Source: Hymenobacter sp. GOD-10R (lineage in GTDB: Bacteria > Bacteroidota > Bacteroidia > Cytophagales > Hymenobacteraceae). Taken from it: DNA of 64,000 nucleotides. Where the stretch lies: assembly GCF_035609205.1 (NCBI RefSeq), contig NZ_CP141184.1:1550001-1614000 (forward strand). Direction: 5' to 3'. A program made the translations under genes and the position numbers. Positions 45,777 to 54,821 of the stretch are shown here, piece after piece. Numbering within the stretch: position 1 is the first letter of the stretch; each line of letters opens with the position of its first letter. Below the pieces are notes generated by a model that saw only the letters and a list, made by a program, of their open reading frames with translations, did not search any database and was not told the origin of the DNA.

Positions 45777-47537
45777 CTAATATCCTACAGCCGTATCATC
45801 GCCCCTAGGATCGGCGCCGCCTTGCAGACGACCATCGGGCAGCACCCAGATGATTTCCATGCGACCCCAGGGGTTACGCGGGTTGATTTTGTAGCCGCGC
45901 TTTTGGAGCGTGTCACGGGCGGCAGGTAGTAAGGCGTTTTCTTCGGCGTCAATCTGGTCGGGCAGCCACTGGTGGTGTAAGCGCGGCGCGGCTACCGCTT
46001 GCTGGGCATTCTGGTGGTAGTCAACAACGTTCATAATGCCCTGCATGACGCTGGTGATGATGGTGCTGCCGCCCGGCGTGCCGACTACCATAGCTAGCCT
46101 GCCTTTCTTCGAAAGAATGGTCGGCGTCATGGCCGAGAGCATGCGCTTGCCCGGGGCAATGGCATTGGCCGTGCCACCTACTAGGCCGTACATGTTCGGC
46201 ACCCCGGCCTTGGCCGAAAAGTCGTCCATCTCATTGTTGAGGAAGAAACCGGCCCCCGCCACCACGACTTTGCTGCCGTAGGCTCCGTTGAGGGTGGTTG
46301 TGCATGCCACGGCATTGCCCTGCGCATCCACAATGTTATAGTGTGTGGTTTGGTCGCTTTCGTAGCCTGGCAAACCAGCGCCGGCGGTTACTTCGCTACT
46401 GGGCGTCGCCTTGCCGTCGCGGCGGGTGGTAGCCATGCGTTCCTTGTTGTACTTCTTATCTAGGAGCTGCGCCACCGGCACCCGCCCGAAGTCAGGGTCC
46501 CCTAGGTATTTGGCGCGGTCGGCGTACACGCGGCGCTCAGCTTCCGTGATAAGATGAACCGCCGCCGGCGAGTGCCAACCAAGGGCACCTAGGTTGTAAG
46601 GCTCTAGCATTTGTAGCATTTGCAGCAACACTACGCCGCCGCTACTTGGGGGCGGAAACGCCAGAATATCGTAGCCGCGGTACTGCCCGTGCAACGGCGT
46701 GCGCCACTTAGCCTGGTAGTTCTGCAGATCTTGTTTGGTAATAAGCCCAGTGCCCCGCTGCATCTCAGCCACGAGCAAGTCGGCAGTTGGGCCCTGGTAA
46801 AAACCATCGCGGCCTTTGTCGCGGATGCGCTCTAGAGTGCGAGCTAGGTCGGGGTACTGAATGAGGTCGTCCTTTTGCCAGGGGCGTGTATCGCCATCGG
46901 GGCGCACGTAGGCAGGCGGTGTTTGCGAATTGTATTTTAAAAAAATTGCGCGGTTATTATTCAAGCCGGCCGCTTCTTTGGTGGTCAGCCTCAAGCCCTT
47001 GGTGGCTAGGTCAACAGCCGGCTGCACCAGGTCGGCCCACGGCAGCTTACCTAGCTTTTTGTGCAGGGCCTCCATGCCTGCTACCGTACCGGGCACGCCC
47101 ACGGCCAAATGACCGGCGGTGCTACGGTCGGGAATGACGTTCCCTTGCGCGTCGAGGTACATGTCGCGGTTAGCAGCGGCGGGCGCCATCTCGCGGAAGT
47201 CGAGGGCGCCTTCTTGGCCGTCGGCGCCGCGGTAGAGCACGAAGCCGCCGCCCCCAATATTGCCCGCTACTGGCAATGCCACCGCCAGGGCAAACTGCAC
47301 CGCTACCGCCGCATCGTAGGCGTTGCCGCCTTTTCGCAGAATATCCAGGCCAATGCGCGAGGCTTCCGGGTGCGCCGAGACGACCATCGCTTTGCTTGCC
47401 GTAACGTCGGCCGTAACGGCAGGCGGTGTGGCAGCCAGGGTTGTTGTCGCCGAAGCCGACGACGCGGAGGGACGCGTGGCCGTGCTGGTACAAGAAAATA
47501 AGGCGGCGAGGGCAAGCGGGTAAAGGTGTCGTTTCAT
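45777..47537 (-). CDS. ggt: gamma-glutamyltransferase (glutathione hydrolase) lipoprotein
   Basis: About 586 residues from the ATG at 47537, which opens a lipoprotein signal (PLALAALFSC); the open frame extends 20 codons further without a signal. GGT hydrolyses or transfers the gamma-glutamyl group of glutathione and relatives in the periplasm and self-cleaves. Seen: MVVSAHPEASRIGLDILRKG, the large-subunit GNIGGGGFVLYR, the autocleavage/nucleophile segment QTTHYNIVD with the Thr, NNEMDDFSAKAG and the C-terminal GTPGGSTIITSVMQGIMN. Length and motifs fit an active enzyme. Confidence 0.92.
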   Translation of the reverse strand: MKRHLYPLALAALFSCTSTATRPSASSASATTTLAATPPAVTADVTASKAMVVSAHPEASRIGLDILRKGGNAYDAAVAVQFALAVALPVAGNIGGGGFVLYRGADGQEGALDFREMAPAAANRDMYLDAQGNVIPDRSTAGHLAVGVPGTVAGMEALHKKLGKLPWADLVQPAVDLATKGLRLTTKEAAGLNNNRAIFLKYNSQTPPAYVRPDGDTRPWQKDDLIQYPDLARTLERIRDKGRDGFYQGPTADLLVAEMQRGTGLITKQDLQNYQAKWRTPLHGQYRGYDILAFPPPSSGGVVLLQMLQMLEPYNLGALGWHSPAAVHLITEAERRVYADRAKYLGDPDFGRVPVAQLLDKKYNKERMATTRRDGKATPSSEVTAGAGLPGYESDQTTHYNIVDAQGNAVACTTTLNGAYGSKVVVAGAGFFLNNEMDDFSAKAGVPNMYGLVGGTANAIAPGKRMLSAMTPTILSKKGRLAMVVGTPGGSTIITSVMQGIMNVVDYHQNAQQAVAAPRLHHQWLPDQIDAEENALLPAARDTLQKRGYKINPRNPWGRMEIIWVLPDGRLQGGADPRGDDTAVGY

Positions 47538-47776
47538 GCAGGTTAGAGTAAGGGCTGCTACCTTGCGCGGCAACAGAACTTTCAAGAAAGCCAACATTCA
47601 GGTAAGAGCCTAGCCTAGAAGGCAAATTGTCGATCAAAGCGAAGTCAAAAATCTCAGTTAATTGGCCTGTGATTTTCCTGCAAACCCTTCATTTGGCTTT
47701 AAATGGCAGTATGACCTAGGGGCTGCCTGAGGACAAATGTTCTGGTTGTAGTTTAGCCGCAAGTCGGTTGTTATCG

Positions 47777-47784
47777 TAGCTTTA
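47777..47784 (+). promoter_or_regulatory. possible Bacteroidota -7 promoter element upstream of glgB
   Basis: TAGCTTTA matches the TAnnTTTG consensus except at the last base and lies 20 bases before the ATG at 47805. TTG-containing stretches upstream could serve as the -33 element, but none is well spaced, so the call rests on one half of the promoter. Confidence 0.35.
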
Positions 47785-47804
47785 AAGCCAAACCCTCCCG
47801 CACC

Positions 47805-49856
47805 ATGACTACCGAAACCACTCCCGCTCCTGCACTGGCTCCCGTATTGCCGCTCGTTCAGCAAGATCCTTTTCTTGCGCCGTACGAACCGGTGCTGCTC
47901 GCCCGGCAAGTTCGCTTAGAAGAACGCCTGGCCGCAATTCGGCAAGAGTACGGCTCTCTGGCGAAGTTCGCCACGGCGCACCAATGGCTAGGTCTCAACT
48001 ATGACCCACGCCGCCGCGGCTATTCATTCCGGGAATGGGCTCCGGCCGCCGAAGCCTTGTACTTGGTGGGCGATTTCAACGGCTGGGACCGGCGAGCAAC
48101 GCCCCTGCAGAAAGGACCAAATGGCGTGTGGGAAGTGTTTCTGCCCGACAAGCAATACGGCGAAGCCCTTAGCCACTACAGCCGCTACAAAGTACACGTG
48201 GTGACCCAGCACGGCGCCAAAGACCGCCTGCCCGCCACCTTGCGACGCGCCGTGCAAGACCCGCATACCAACGATTTTGCTGGCCAAGTATGGCGACCGA
48301 GCACCTCCTTCACCTGGACCGACCAAAAGTTTCGCATTCCGAATTGTGTGCGGGAGCCTTTCATTTATGAGTGCCACATCGGCATGGCTACCGAGGAAAG
48401 CAAGGTGGGGAGCTACTTGGAGTTTGCGGAAAAAATACTGCCGCGGGTGCAAGCGCTCGGCTACAACTGCCTGCAAATTATGGCCGTTATGGAGCACCCT
48501 TATTATGGCTCTTTTGGGTACCATGTCGCCAACTTTTTCGCGGTTTCCTCGCGCTTTGGCACGCCCGAGGAGCTAAAGCACCTAATCAATGAAGCCCACA
48601 ACCGCGGCATTGCCGTGCTGCTTGATGTGGTACACTCACACGCCGTAAAAAACGAAGCCGAAGGTCTAGCCGATTTCGACGGCTCTGGTGGGCAGTACTT
48701 CCACGAGGGCTCGCGCGGCGACCATCCTGGCTGGGATTCGAAGCTATTCAACTACAGCAAGCCCGAAGTGCAGCAATTTCTGCTTTCGAACCTGCGCTAT
48801 TGGCTCGAAGAGTTTCACTTTGATGGCTTTCGCTTCGATGGGGTGACAAGTATGCTTTACCTCCATCACGGTGAGGGGGTAGCATTTAGTGACTACAGCC
48901 AGTACTTTGGCTCTGACGCCGACGATGACGCCATCCTGTACTTGCAGCTAGCGGCTTCGCTGGTAAAGGAGATAAAAGCTAGCGCGTTGCTGATTGCCGA
49001 AGATATGAGTGGCATGCCTGGTCTGTGCCGGCCCATCCAGGAGGGAGGCATTGGGTTTGACTATCGCCTCGGCATGGGTATTCCCGACTATTGGATCAAG
49101 CTGCTCAAGCACACGCCCGACGAAGACTGGAACCTAGGTGACCTGTGGTATACGCTCACCAACCGGCGCCTAGGTGAGAAAACGGTAGCCTACGCCGAAA
49201 GCCACGATCAAGCCCTTGTGGGAGATAAGACATTAGCACACTGGCTGATGGATGTTGCCTTGTATACGCACATGCGCCAAGATGACCCCGACCCAGTGGT
49301 GGCACGTGGCGTGTCGCTGCACAAAATGATCCGGCTGCTTACGCTTTCCTTAGGCGGCGAAGCCTACCTGAACTTCATTGGCAACGAGTTTGGCCATCCT
49401 GAGTGGGTCGACTTTCCGCGCCAGGGCAACAATTGGAGCTACCAATATGCTCGCCGCCAGTGGTCACTAGCCGATAATCCCGATTTACGCTACGAGCAGC
49501 TTCAGGCTTTTGATGGCGCCATGATTGCCACCGCCAAGCAACGGCGTCTGCTAGCTGCTGGTCAGGCCAAACTGCTCAACAACGATCCAGAAAACCAAGT
49601 ACTGATCTTCGAGCGTGGCGGTTTGATCTTCGTGTTCAACTTCCACGTCAGCCGCAGCGTGCCCGATTACCGCTTCTTTGTGCCCACGCCAAAGCGCGCC
49701 CGCTACCGCATCATTCTTACCTCCGATGATGGCCGCTTTGGTGGCTTCGACCGCATCGATGACTCGCTGACCTACGAAACGTTTGGGGAAGACGGCGTCG
49801 AAAAACTCAGTCTTTACGTCACAAGCCGCACGGCCTTGGTGTTGGCGAAAGTGTAA
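47805..49856 (+). CDS. glgB: 1,4-alpha-glucan branching enzyme (GH13)
   Basis: 683 residues. An N-terminal CBM48-type domain (FREWAPAAEALYLVGDFNGW, about 75-94) is followed by the GH13 barrel: MAVMEHPYYGSFGYHVANFF, region I DVVHSH near 274, region II GFRFDGVTSM with the nucleophile D345, region III LLIAEDMSGMPG with E399 and region IV AESHDQAL with the conserved His-Asp. The pattern is closer to the eukaryote-type branching enzymes than to the longer E. coli form. It has no signal peptide, so it should make alpha-1,6 branches in cytoplasmic glycogen. Followed by a strong terminator; no other glg gene is adjacent. Confidence 0.92.
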   Translation: MTTETTPAPALAPVLPLVQQDPFLAPYEPVLLARQVRLEERLAAIRQEYGSLAKFATAHQWLGLNYDPRRRGYSFREWAPAAEALYLVGDFNGWDRRATPLQKGPNGVWEVFLPDKQYGEALSHYSRYKVHVVTQHGAKDRLPATLRRAVQDPHTNDFAGQVWRPSTSFTWTDQKFRIPNCVREPFIYECHIGMATEESKVGSYLEFAEKILPRVQALGYNCLQIMAVMEHPYYGSFGYHVANFFAVSSRFGTPEELKHLINEAHNRGIAVLLDVVHSHAVKNEAEGLADFDGSGGQYFHEGSRGDHPGWDSKLFNYSKPEVQQFLLSNLRYWLEEFHFDGFRFDGVTSMLYLHHGEGVAFSDYSQYFGSDADDDAILYLQLAASLVKEIKASALLIAEDMSGMPGLCRPIQEGGIGFDYRLGMGIPDYWIKLLKHTPDEDWNLGDLWYTLTNRRLGEKTVAYAESHDQALVGDKTLAHWLMDVALYTHMRQDDPDPVVARGVSLHKMIRLLTLSLGGEAYLNFIGNEFGHPEWVDFPRQGNNWSYQYARRQWSLADNPDLRYEQLQAFDGAMIATAKQRRLLAAGQAKLLNNDPENQVLIFERGGLIFVFNFHVSRSVPDYRFFVPTPKRARYRIILTSDDGRFGGFDRIDDSLTYETFGEDGVEKLSLYVTSRTALVLAKV

Positions 49857-49892
49857 TAGTACTTCTACAGAAGATCTTCTGGTAGCCCAACT

Positions 49893-49944
49893 TAGCGGCG
49901 CCTGCTGTCAGCTAGTGAATACTAGCTGACAGCAGGCGCCGCTA
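49893..49944 (+). terminator. strong rho-independent terminator after glgB
   Basis: A perfect 24-bp stem (left arm 49893-49916, GCGGCGCCTGCTGTCAGC in its core; right arm 49921-49944) with a GAAT loop is followed by TTTTTAT. It lies 36 bases after the glgB stop. Confidence 0.88.
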
Positions 49945-50226
49945 TTTTTATAGATCGTGCATGATGCCGGCGCAGCCTGCTTTTCGTGAGTGGCTATTAG
50001 AACTGACGACGAACCAGCCTAGCTACAAGCTAATTTTCTACTCCAAGGCTACGTACTACGGACAGTATTTGTGCCTAGCTTTTACGTGTTTGCAGAAGGT
50101 AAATCCGTGTTTATTTCTACTGACTGGTCTCGTAAAAAGACGCGCTACCTAGGCTAATCGAACCATGCACCAGCTGCTCGTTGCCAGGTAAGCTCTCTAA
50201 TCCAGTTAGTTACTTCAAAACACGCC
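49945..50226. other. intergenic region between glgB terminator and SDR gene
   Basis: Together with the terminator this gap is about 370 bases. The one open frame of about 60 codons (from 49961) is not protein-like and is not called. It should hold the SDR gene's promoter; no clear consensus was found. Confidence 0.4.
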
Positions 50227-51237
50227 ATGACAGTAAGACTCAAGCCACTTAAAGAACAGACAATTGTTATCACGGGTGCTTCCAGCGGTATCGGTCTGGT
50301 GACAGCCCGGATGGCTGCTAAAGAAGGCGCCAAAGTAGTGGTAGCATCCCGCAACACCGAGGCGCTCGAACAGCTAGCCCAGGAAATTCGAAACCAGGGC
50401 GGCCAGGCCTTGGCCGTCACCGCTGATGTAGGGATAGAAGAAGATGTGGCGCGCATTGCTGCCACGACTATTGCGGAGTTCGGTACGTTTGATACCTGGG
50501 TCAACAACGCCGGTGTATCGATTTTCGGTACCTGCGAAGAGGTGTCCATTTCGGACATGCGGCGCATGTTCGACACCGTATATTGGGGCGTGGTATACGG
50601 CTCGCGCATTGCCGTGCAGCACTTTAAGCAGCGTAATGAGCCGGGAGCTCTCATCAACATCGGCAGCTTCTTTGGCGACCGGGCCACGCCGGTACAGTCG
50701 ACGTACTCAACCGCCAAGCACGCGCTCCACGGCTGGACCAATGCGCTACGCATGGAGCTAGAGATGGAAAAGGCGCCTGTCTCGGTTACGCTCATTCACC
50801 CCGGCCGCATCGATACGCCTTACAACGAGCACGCTCAAAGCTACTATGAGCACCAAGTAGCGCACCGGGGCATGGTATACCCCCCGGAGACTGTAGCCGA
50901 ATCCATTCTGTTTGCGGCCGCGCACCCCAAGCGCGATATGTATGTGGGCTTCCAGGCCAAAGCGCTTGCGGCGGTGGGACACCTAGCCCCGCGGCTCATG
51001 GATAAGATCATGGAAGTGCTGATTCCACCTACACAAATCGACCCGAAGCGCCCTTCGCGCAACCCCGAAACTAGTGCCCTCTACAAAGCGGGCTACGGCC
51101 TGCACGAACGCGGCTCCCACGAAGGCTGGTTCCGTTCGAGCAGCCTCTACGTGAAGGCACAAAAACACCCGCTGCTAGCCGCTGCGGCTCTGGCTGGCCT
51201 AGGTCTAGCCACCGGAGCACTGCTTAGAAAGCAGTAG
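50227..51237 (+). CDS. SDR-family oxidoreductase with C-terminal membrane anchor
   Basis: 336 residues. Classical SDR motifs are present: TGASSGIG at about 17-24, NNAGVSIFG, INIGSFFGD with the catalytic Ser and STYSTAKHALHGWTNALRME with Tyr-x-x-x-Lys. The family is usually 250 residues; here an extra 70-80 residues end in a hydrophobic helix (LLAAAALAGLGLATGALL), a likely tail anchor that places the domain on the inner membrane. The substrate is unknown; lipids or sterol-like molecules would fit a membrane location. Confidence 0.87.
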   Translation: MTVRLKPLKEQTIVITGASSGIGLVTARMAAKEGAKVVVASRNTEALEQLAQEIRNQGGQALAVTADVGIEEDVARIAATTIAEFGTFDTWVNNAGVSIFGTCEEVSISDMRRMFDTVYWGVVYGSRIAVQHFKQRNEPGALINIGSFFGDRATPVQSTYSTAKHALHGWTNALRMELEMEKAPVSVTLIHPGRIDTPYNEHAQSYYEHQVAHRGMVYPPETVAESILFAAAHPKRDMYVGFQAKALAAVGHLAPRLMDKIMEVLIPPTQIDPKRPSRNPETSALYKAGYGLHERGSHEGWFRSSSLYVKAQKHPLLAAAALAGLGLATGALLRKQ

Positions 51238-51253
51238 ACCTAGCTTAGACATT

Positions 51254-51300
51254 AACAAAGAGAGGCGCCGCGGAAATCTTCCGCGGCGCCTCTCTTTGTT
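51254..51300. terminator. bidirectional terminator between SDR gene and small disordered protein gene
   Basis: A perfect 22-bp stem (51254-51275 and 51279-51300, core GAGGCGCCGCGGAA) with a 3-base loop at a convergent junction; AAC/GTT ends give short A/T tracts on both sides. Confidence 0.85.
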
Positions 51301-51313
51301 GGTATAGCACTGG

Positions 51314-51529
51314 TTAGTGTTTGGCCGTGCCGCCTTCCTGGTTGCTGTCTTCTTTGGTTTCGCCAGCGTCATTCATAGCGCGTTTCGTGTCGTCGCTGCC
51401 GGTTTCCTGCAAAGGCTGCTGACCAGGGTGCTTCTTGATCGGAAACTCATTCTGGCCGCTGTGCGCCATGCTTACGCGCTGAGCGCCGCTTGATTCCTCT
51501 GAAGTGGGGGCTGCATTTTCGTTGTTCAT
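51314..51529 (-). CDS. small hydrophilic, probably disordered protein
   Basis: 71 residues from the ATG at 51529. Rich in Gln, Asn, Glu, Ser and Thr (NNENAAPTSEESSGAQ; PGQQPLQETGSDDTKRAMND), almost no hydrophobic residues, no cysteine. Such proteins are often stress or desiccation related in this phylum, but nothing here proves that. The strong terminator at its end supports a real gene. Confidence 0.6.
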   Translation of the reverse strand: MNNENAAPTSEESSGAQRVSMAHSGQNEFPIKKHPGQQPLQETGSDDTKRAMNDAGETKEDSNQEGGTAKH

Positions 51530-51937
51530 AGCAGTGGTTAGGTTGGGGTGGAAAGAAACGAAAAGGGTTAGCACTTATAGCACAGATCTAGCTCATGTAC
51601 AACGCGCAAGATCTTGACTGCTATACGGTTGAGCTTGCTATATCACTTGTGCCAACTGACGTTTTTACGGACCTAGCCTATGAAAAGACTGACTTAAATG
51701 CGTCTTTTTTTCTGGTGCCTCGTCGTCTTGGCAACTAGTGCTGAGCTTGGTAGTGAGTTCTCCAATTGAGCGTGAGGCAGTTGGTGAGAAACACATTTTT
51801 TAGCGCTGTTGAGCTACAATCTGAGCACCTAGCTTCGCCGGCACAGGACTTCTAGCGTATCGATAAAACAAGAACTCCACGGTGCCGACAGCTCTTGCCG
51901 TTGGTACCGTGGGGTTCAAAAGCTAAGTCAGGATAAC
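51530..51937. other. intergenic region between small protein gene and GH43 gene
   Basis: No coding sequence of note. It contains the promoter side of the small protein gene and a minus-strand hairpin (51872-51917) that ends the GH43 gene. Confidence 0.4.
51872..51917 (-). terminator. terminator of the second GH43 gene
   Basis: GAACTCCACGGTGCC (51872-51886) pairs with GGTACCGTGGGGTTC (51903-51917) with two mismatches that are G-U compatible on one strand; read on the minus strand it is followed by a T-rich stretch (TTGTTTTA). It lies 21 bases after the GH43 stop. Confidence 0.65.
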
Positions 51938-53533
51938 CTAGCGTTGGTTACGAATAGTGAAGCTATCGAAAGCTACCGTCACGTCTTCTGGGCCTTGTGC
52001 CAGCAGACCCACGCGGATGCCTCGGTCCCAAGGTGGCAGATAAGTACCATTTACCGAGAAGCTATCCATCGGCATTGGCTGCCAAGTAACACCGTTGGTG
52101 CTGTAGGAGAACCGGTAGCGCTGGCCACCCCATGCTTCGACCCGCAAACCTAGGTTGCGAGGCAGTTCCAAGCTTACTTCGGTGAGGCACTGGGTTTCAC
52201 CTTGCTTCACGTACCATAGTTGCAGCTTGCCATTGCCGGCCATCAAAGCCAGCGCATTACCTGGGTCGCCAACAGCCGTCAGACCAGCAAACGTGCCTTC
52301 TGGCAGGGCAGCAGCATTAAGCGACGTAGTAGCTTTGTATGTAGCCGCATACGTACGCTGGGCCACCATGGAGCCAAGCTGCTCTGGGCAAGCTGACAGC
52401 AACAATTGGCCGTCGCCTACGCCTACTACTGGCCGCTTGCCGATAGGCCACTGCCACGTACCAGCGAGCTGGTTGCTGGAGAAATGGTCGGTGAGGTTCA
52501 GGGCACTAACGTTGTGCAGCGGAGCAGCCTGAGGGCTGTTGCCTTCGAACTCAGGCCAGCCTTCCTCGTTCCAAGTAAACTCGCTCAAGATGCCCTGGCG
52601 ACCTACGAACTCGTGGCTACTAGCGTGGTAAGCGTGGTGCAGCAAGAACCAACGGCCTTCATACTCGGCAACGGTACCGTGACCGGGGCAGCTCCAGGTT
52701 TTGTTTTTCTTCAGAATGGGGTTCTGCGGGCACTTTTCCCACGGACCTAGCAAGCTGCGAGAGCGAGCCACGCCTGTAGCATAAGTACAGCCACTACCGC
52801 AGCAGCCATTGCCAGCGTAGAACATGTAGAAGTAACCATCGTGCTCCACAAAAGCAGATCCTTCTACCAGGTTGCCTTCCCAAGGAGCATCATTGCGGAA
52901 CAGCTCATGCTTCTTGCCGATCAGCTTTGTCCGCTTCTCGTTCATGCGCTGTGCCCAGATGGGGGTAGGCTTGCCATAAGCATTGCCGTCCTCTTTCCAC
53001 ACCAAGTACAGTACGCCGTTCTCGTCGCGCAGCGGGAAGCCATCAATGGAGCCTCGACGCTGACCTACCAATGGGCCATGGTCTACGTAAGGACCCGCTG
53101 GATCATCGGCGCTGGCAATAGCTACGCACAACGGACCGCCTTTTTTGCGGGCTGTGTAGCAAATGTAGGTTTTGCCGTCTTCGTAGCTGATTTCTGGTGC
53201 CCAGAAGCTAGCTTCTGCCCACTCAGGCTTATCCATGAATACGTGGCTTACCAGCTCCCAGTCTACCAAGTTCGTCGACTTGAACAGCGGGAAAACTGGG
53301 CCCCACTCTGCGGAAGTGGCGCTTGCCCAATAAGTGTCACCAACTTTTGTGATGGTGGGGTCTGGAAAGTCGCCGGGCAGTACTACGTTGGCATAGGTGG
53401 TGCGCGAGCTAGCGGTTACGGGTGGCGCAACGCTAACAACGGTAGTAGAGTCAATGGGGGCTTGCCCCTGGCATTCCGAAGAGAGATCAAACAGAGCCGG
53501 GATGAGGGCTCCTGCTTCCAAATCAAAAGACAC
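51938..53533 (-). CDS. GH43-family glycoside hydrolase without signal peptide
   Basis: 531 residues. The GH43 propeller is seen from about residue 50: VVLPGDFPDPTITKVGDTYW (catalytic base Asp), ASFWAPEISYEDGKTYICYT, GSIDGFPLRDENGVLYLVWK (second acid) and NLVEGSAFVEHDGYFYMFYA (acid Glu). The C-terminal 190 residues are a beta-sandwich (LTDHFSSNQLAGTWQWPIG). No signal peptide or lipobox is found at the first Met: the first 40 residues are neutral and polar. It may start upstream, act in the cytoplasm or be secreted by an unrecognised route. A pair of cysteines (GNGCCGSGC) sits near the acid strand. Alone on its strand. Confidence 0.83.
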   Translation of the reverse strand: MSFDLEAGALIPALFDLSSECQGQAPIDSTTVVSVAPPVTASSRTTYANVVLPGDFPDPTITKVGDTYWASATSAEWGPVFPLFKSTNLVDWELVSHVFMDKPEWAEASFWAPEISYEDGKTYICYTARKKGGPLCVAIASADDPAGPYVDHGPLVGQRRGSIDGFPLRDENGVLYLVWKEDGNAYGKPTPIWAQRMNEKRTKLIGKKHELFRNDAPWEGNLVEGSAFVEHDGYFYMFYAGNGCCGSGCTYATGVARSRSLLGPWEKCPQNPILKKNKTWSCPGHGTVAEYEGRWFLLHHAYHASSHEFVGRQGILSEFTWNEEGWPEFEGNSPQAAPLHNVSALNLTDHFSSNQLAGTWQWPIGKRPVVGVGDGQLLLSACPEQLGSMVAQRTYAATYKATTSLNAAALPEGTFAGLTAVGDPGNALALMAGNGKLQLWYVKQGETQCLTEVSLELPRNLGLRVEAWGGQRYRFSYSTNGVTWQPMPMDSFSVNGTYLPPWDRGIRVGLLAQGPEDVTVAFDSFTIRNQR

Positions 53534-54332
53534 AGTAGGGGAGAAAAAAGGGAGTGGAACGAGGGAGGTTCTAAGAGAAAGTCTATCAAGCTAGCACAGT
53601 ACAATTGTGCACCTATGCCTAACACGAAGCAGATCATAGCATATATAAAGCCTAAGCGGCATTGATAGAACCAATGCAGATAAGCCAGGAATATGCGTGA
53701 AGTCTGTCCGGGATGGGTGAGGAGAGAGAGCGGGACTAAGCGGGAGTCTGGTACTCGGTTAGACCAGAAGAGACGCCTAGGGAACGGCAACAGTTAGCGT
53801 AAAGTGTACTTTTCTGCTACGTGTAAACTTTTAATATCAAAGCTCGTACCAGCTTGCTAACAGGCACTAACTAAATGTTTGGGGCGGGAAAACGGTCAAT
53901 TCCCAAAGGGCGGCATTTGCCTGCCAATCGGGTAATGATCCGCAATAACCAACGCAAGTTTAGAAACGTTTTGTATAAATTAAAGAAAACAAGCTAAGTT
54001 TTACTTAAGCTATATTTACCTATGGATTTATAATAAGTTTTTAATTATAAAGCTATGTGGCTGGTTGATAAACGATTGTGTTTTATTAACTGGTAAGTAT
54101 ATCAATTGTTGAGTAGTAAACGCGTACTAATAAAGTAGCTCTCATACTTACGCTAGCTTTGCAGGAGTTATGCCAGTTTTACAGGAGCCAGAAGAATAGC
54201 ATGCAAAAATAACTGCTGCATGAAAAGCTTCTGATTGATCAATACTTTTAATATTAATTAATATATATCATAAAATAAAAAGCCGTCACCTAGCTAGGCT
54301 AGATGACGGCGTAAAAACAAATAGACGAATAA
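53534..54332. other. 800-base A+T-rich region without a gene
   Basis: The longest non-coding stretch of the window. The part from about 53790 to 54280 is much richer in A and T than the flanking genes, with many short T- and A-runs and no open frame with coding character. It holds the promoter of the GH43 gene (minus strand) and the terminator of the next gene. A short inverted repeat with ACAATTGT at its centre lies near 53600. No transposase, tRNA or direct-repeat edge was found. Confidence 0.45.
54278..54315 (-). terminator. terminator of the YdeI-like gene
   Basis: GCCGTCACCTAGC (54282-54294) pairs with GCTAGATGACGGC (54298-54310) with one mismatch; on the minus strand the stem is followed by TTTTTATTTTA. 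It lies 22 bases after the gene's stop. Confidence 0.78.
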
Positions 54333-54809
54333 CTAACTCAGCTTTTTGCCTGCTTTAATTAACTCGATAGCCTCCTGCACACGCTTGATGCGCGTCTCCG
54401 ATTTCTTGGCCCGCTCAATCCACCGCGCATATTCTTTGCGGTGAGCGTAGGCGAGCTGGTCAAACATACTGTTAAGACCTGCTCTGCTGAGTGCATTAGC
54501 CAAATCGTCGGGTATCAGCACCGAGCGCTCCTCGGTATCAGGCGCCATAACGACATGTACGGTAGTTCCCCACGTTTTGCCAATGGCATTGCGGATTTCC
54601 TTACGCACCTGCAGAATGTGTTCACCTTCGGCGTTTGGAGTTAAAGGGAGCCGGAATGGAAAGCCATCAATGGTACCGCGCACGTGCAGTTGGCCACGGG
54701 TGCCAAATACCTCGGGTACGCTGAACGGTACTGTCAGAAAAACGCCGCCGTCAGCGCCGTGCAATTCTAGCTCGGCGTCGAAAGCTTGTTGGGGAGCATC
54801 AATATTCAT
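54333..54809 (-). CDS. DUF1905 plus YdeI/OmpD-associated domain protein
   Basis: 158 residues. The N-terminal 95 residues are a DUF1905 beta-barrel (VPEVFGTRGQLHVRGTIDGF; VRKEIRNAIGKTWGTTVHVV), and the C-terminal part is the YdeI/OmpD-associated helical motif (LIPDDLANALSRAGLNSMFD; AYAHRKEYARWIERAKKSET; RIKRVQEAIELIKAGK). In other bacteria such proteins are linked to bacteriocin resistance or stress; the mechanism is not established. It starts 12 bases downstream of the orphan glycosyltransferase-domain gene and could be co-transcribed with it. Confidence 0.87.
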   Translation of the reverse strand: MNIDAPQQAFDAELELHGADGGVFLTVPFSVPEVFGTRGQLHVRGTIDGFPFRLPLTPNAEGEHILQVRKEIRNAIGKTWGTTVHVVMAPDTEERSVLIPDDLANALSRAGLNSMFDQLAYAHRKEYARWIERAKKSETRIKRVQEAIELIKAGKKLS

Positions 54810-54821
54810 TCAGCAAAAGTA

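Noticed and set aside
49961..50152. 63-codon open frame after glgB
   Set aside because: Composition is not protein-like and it directly follows a terminator; no motif or signal peptide.
53790..54290. A+T-rich gap as a mobile element or origin of replication
   Set aside because: No gene, repeat edge, dnaA box cluster or tRNA found; composition alone is not enough.
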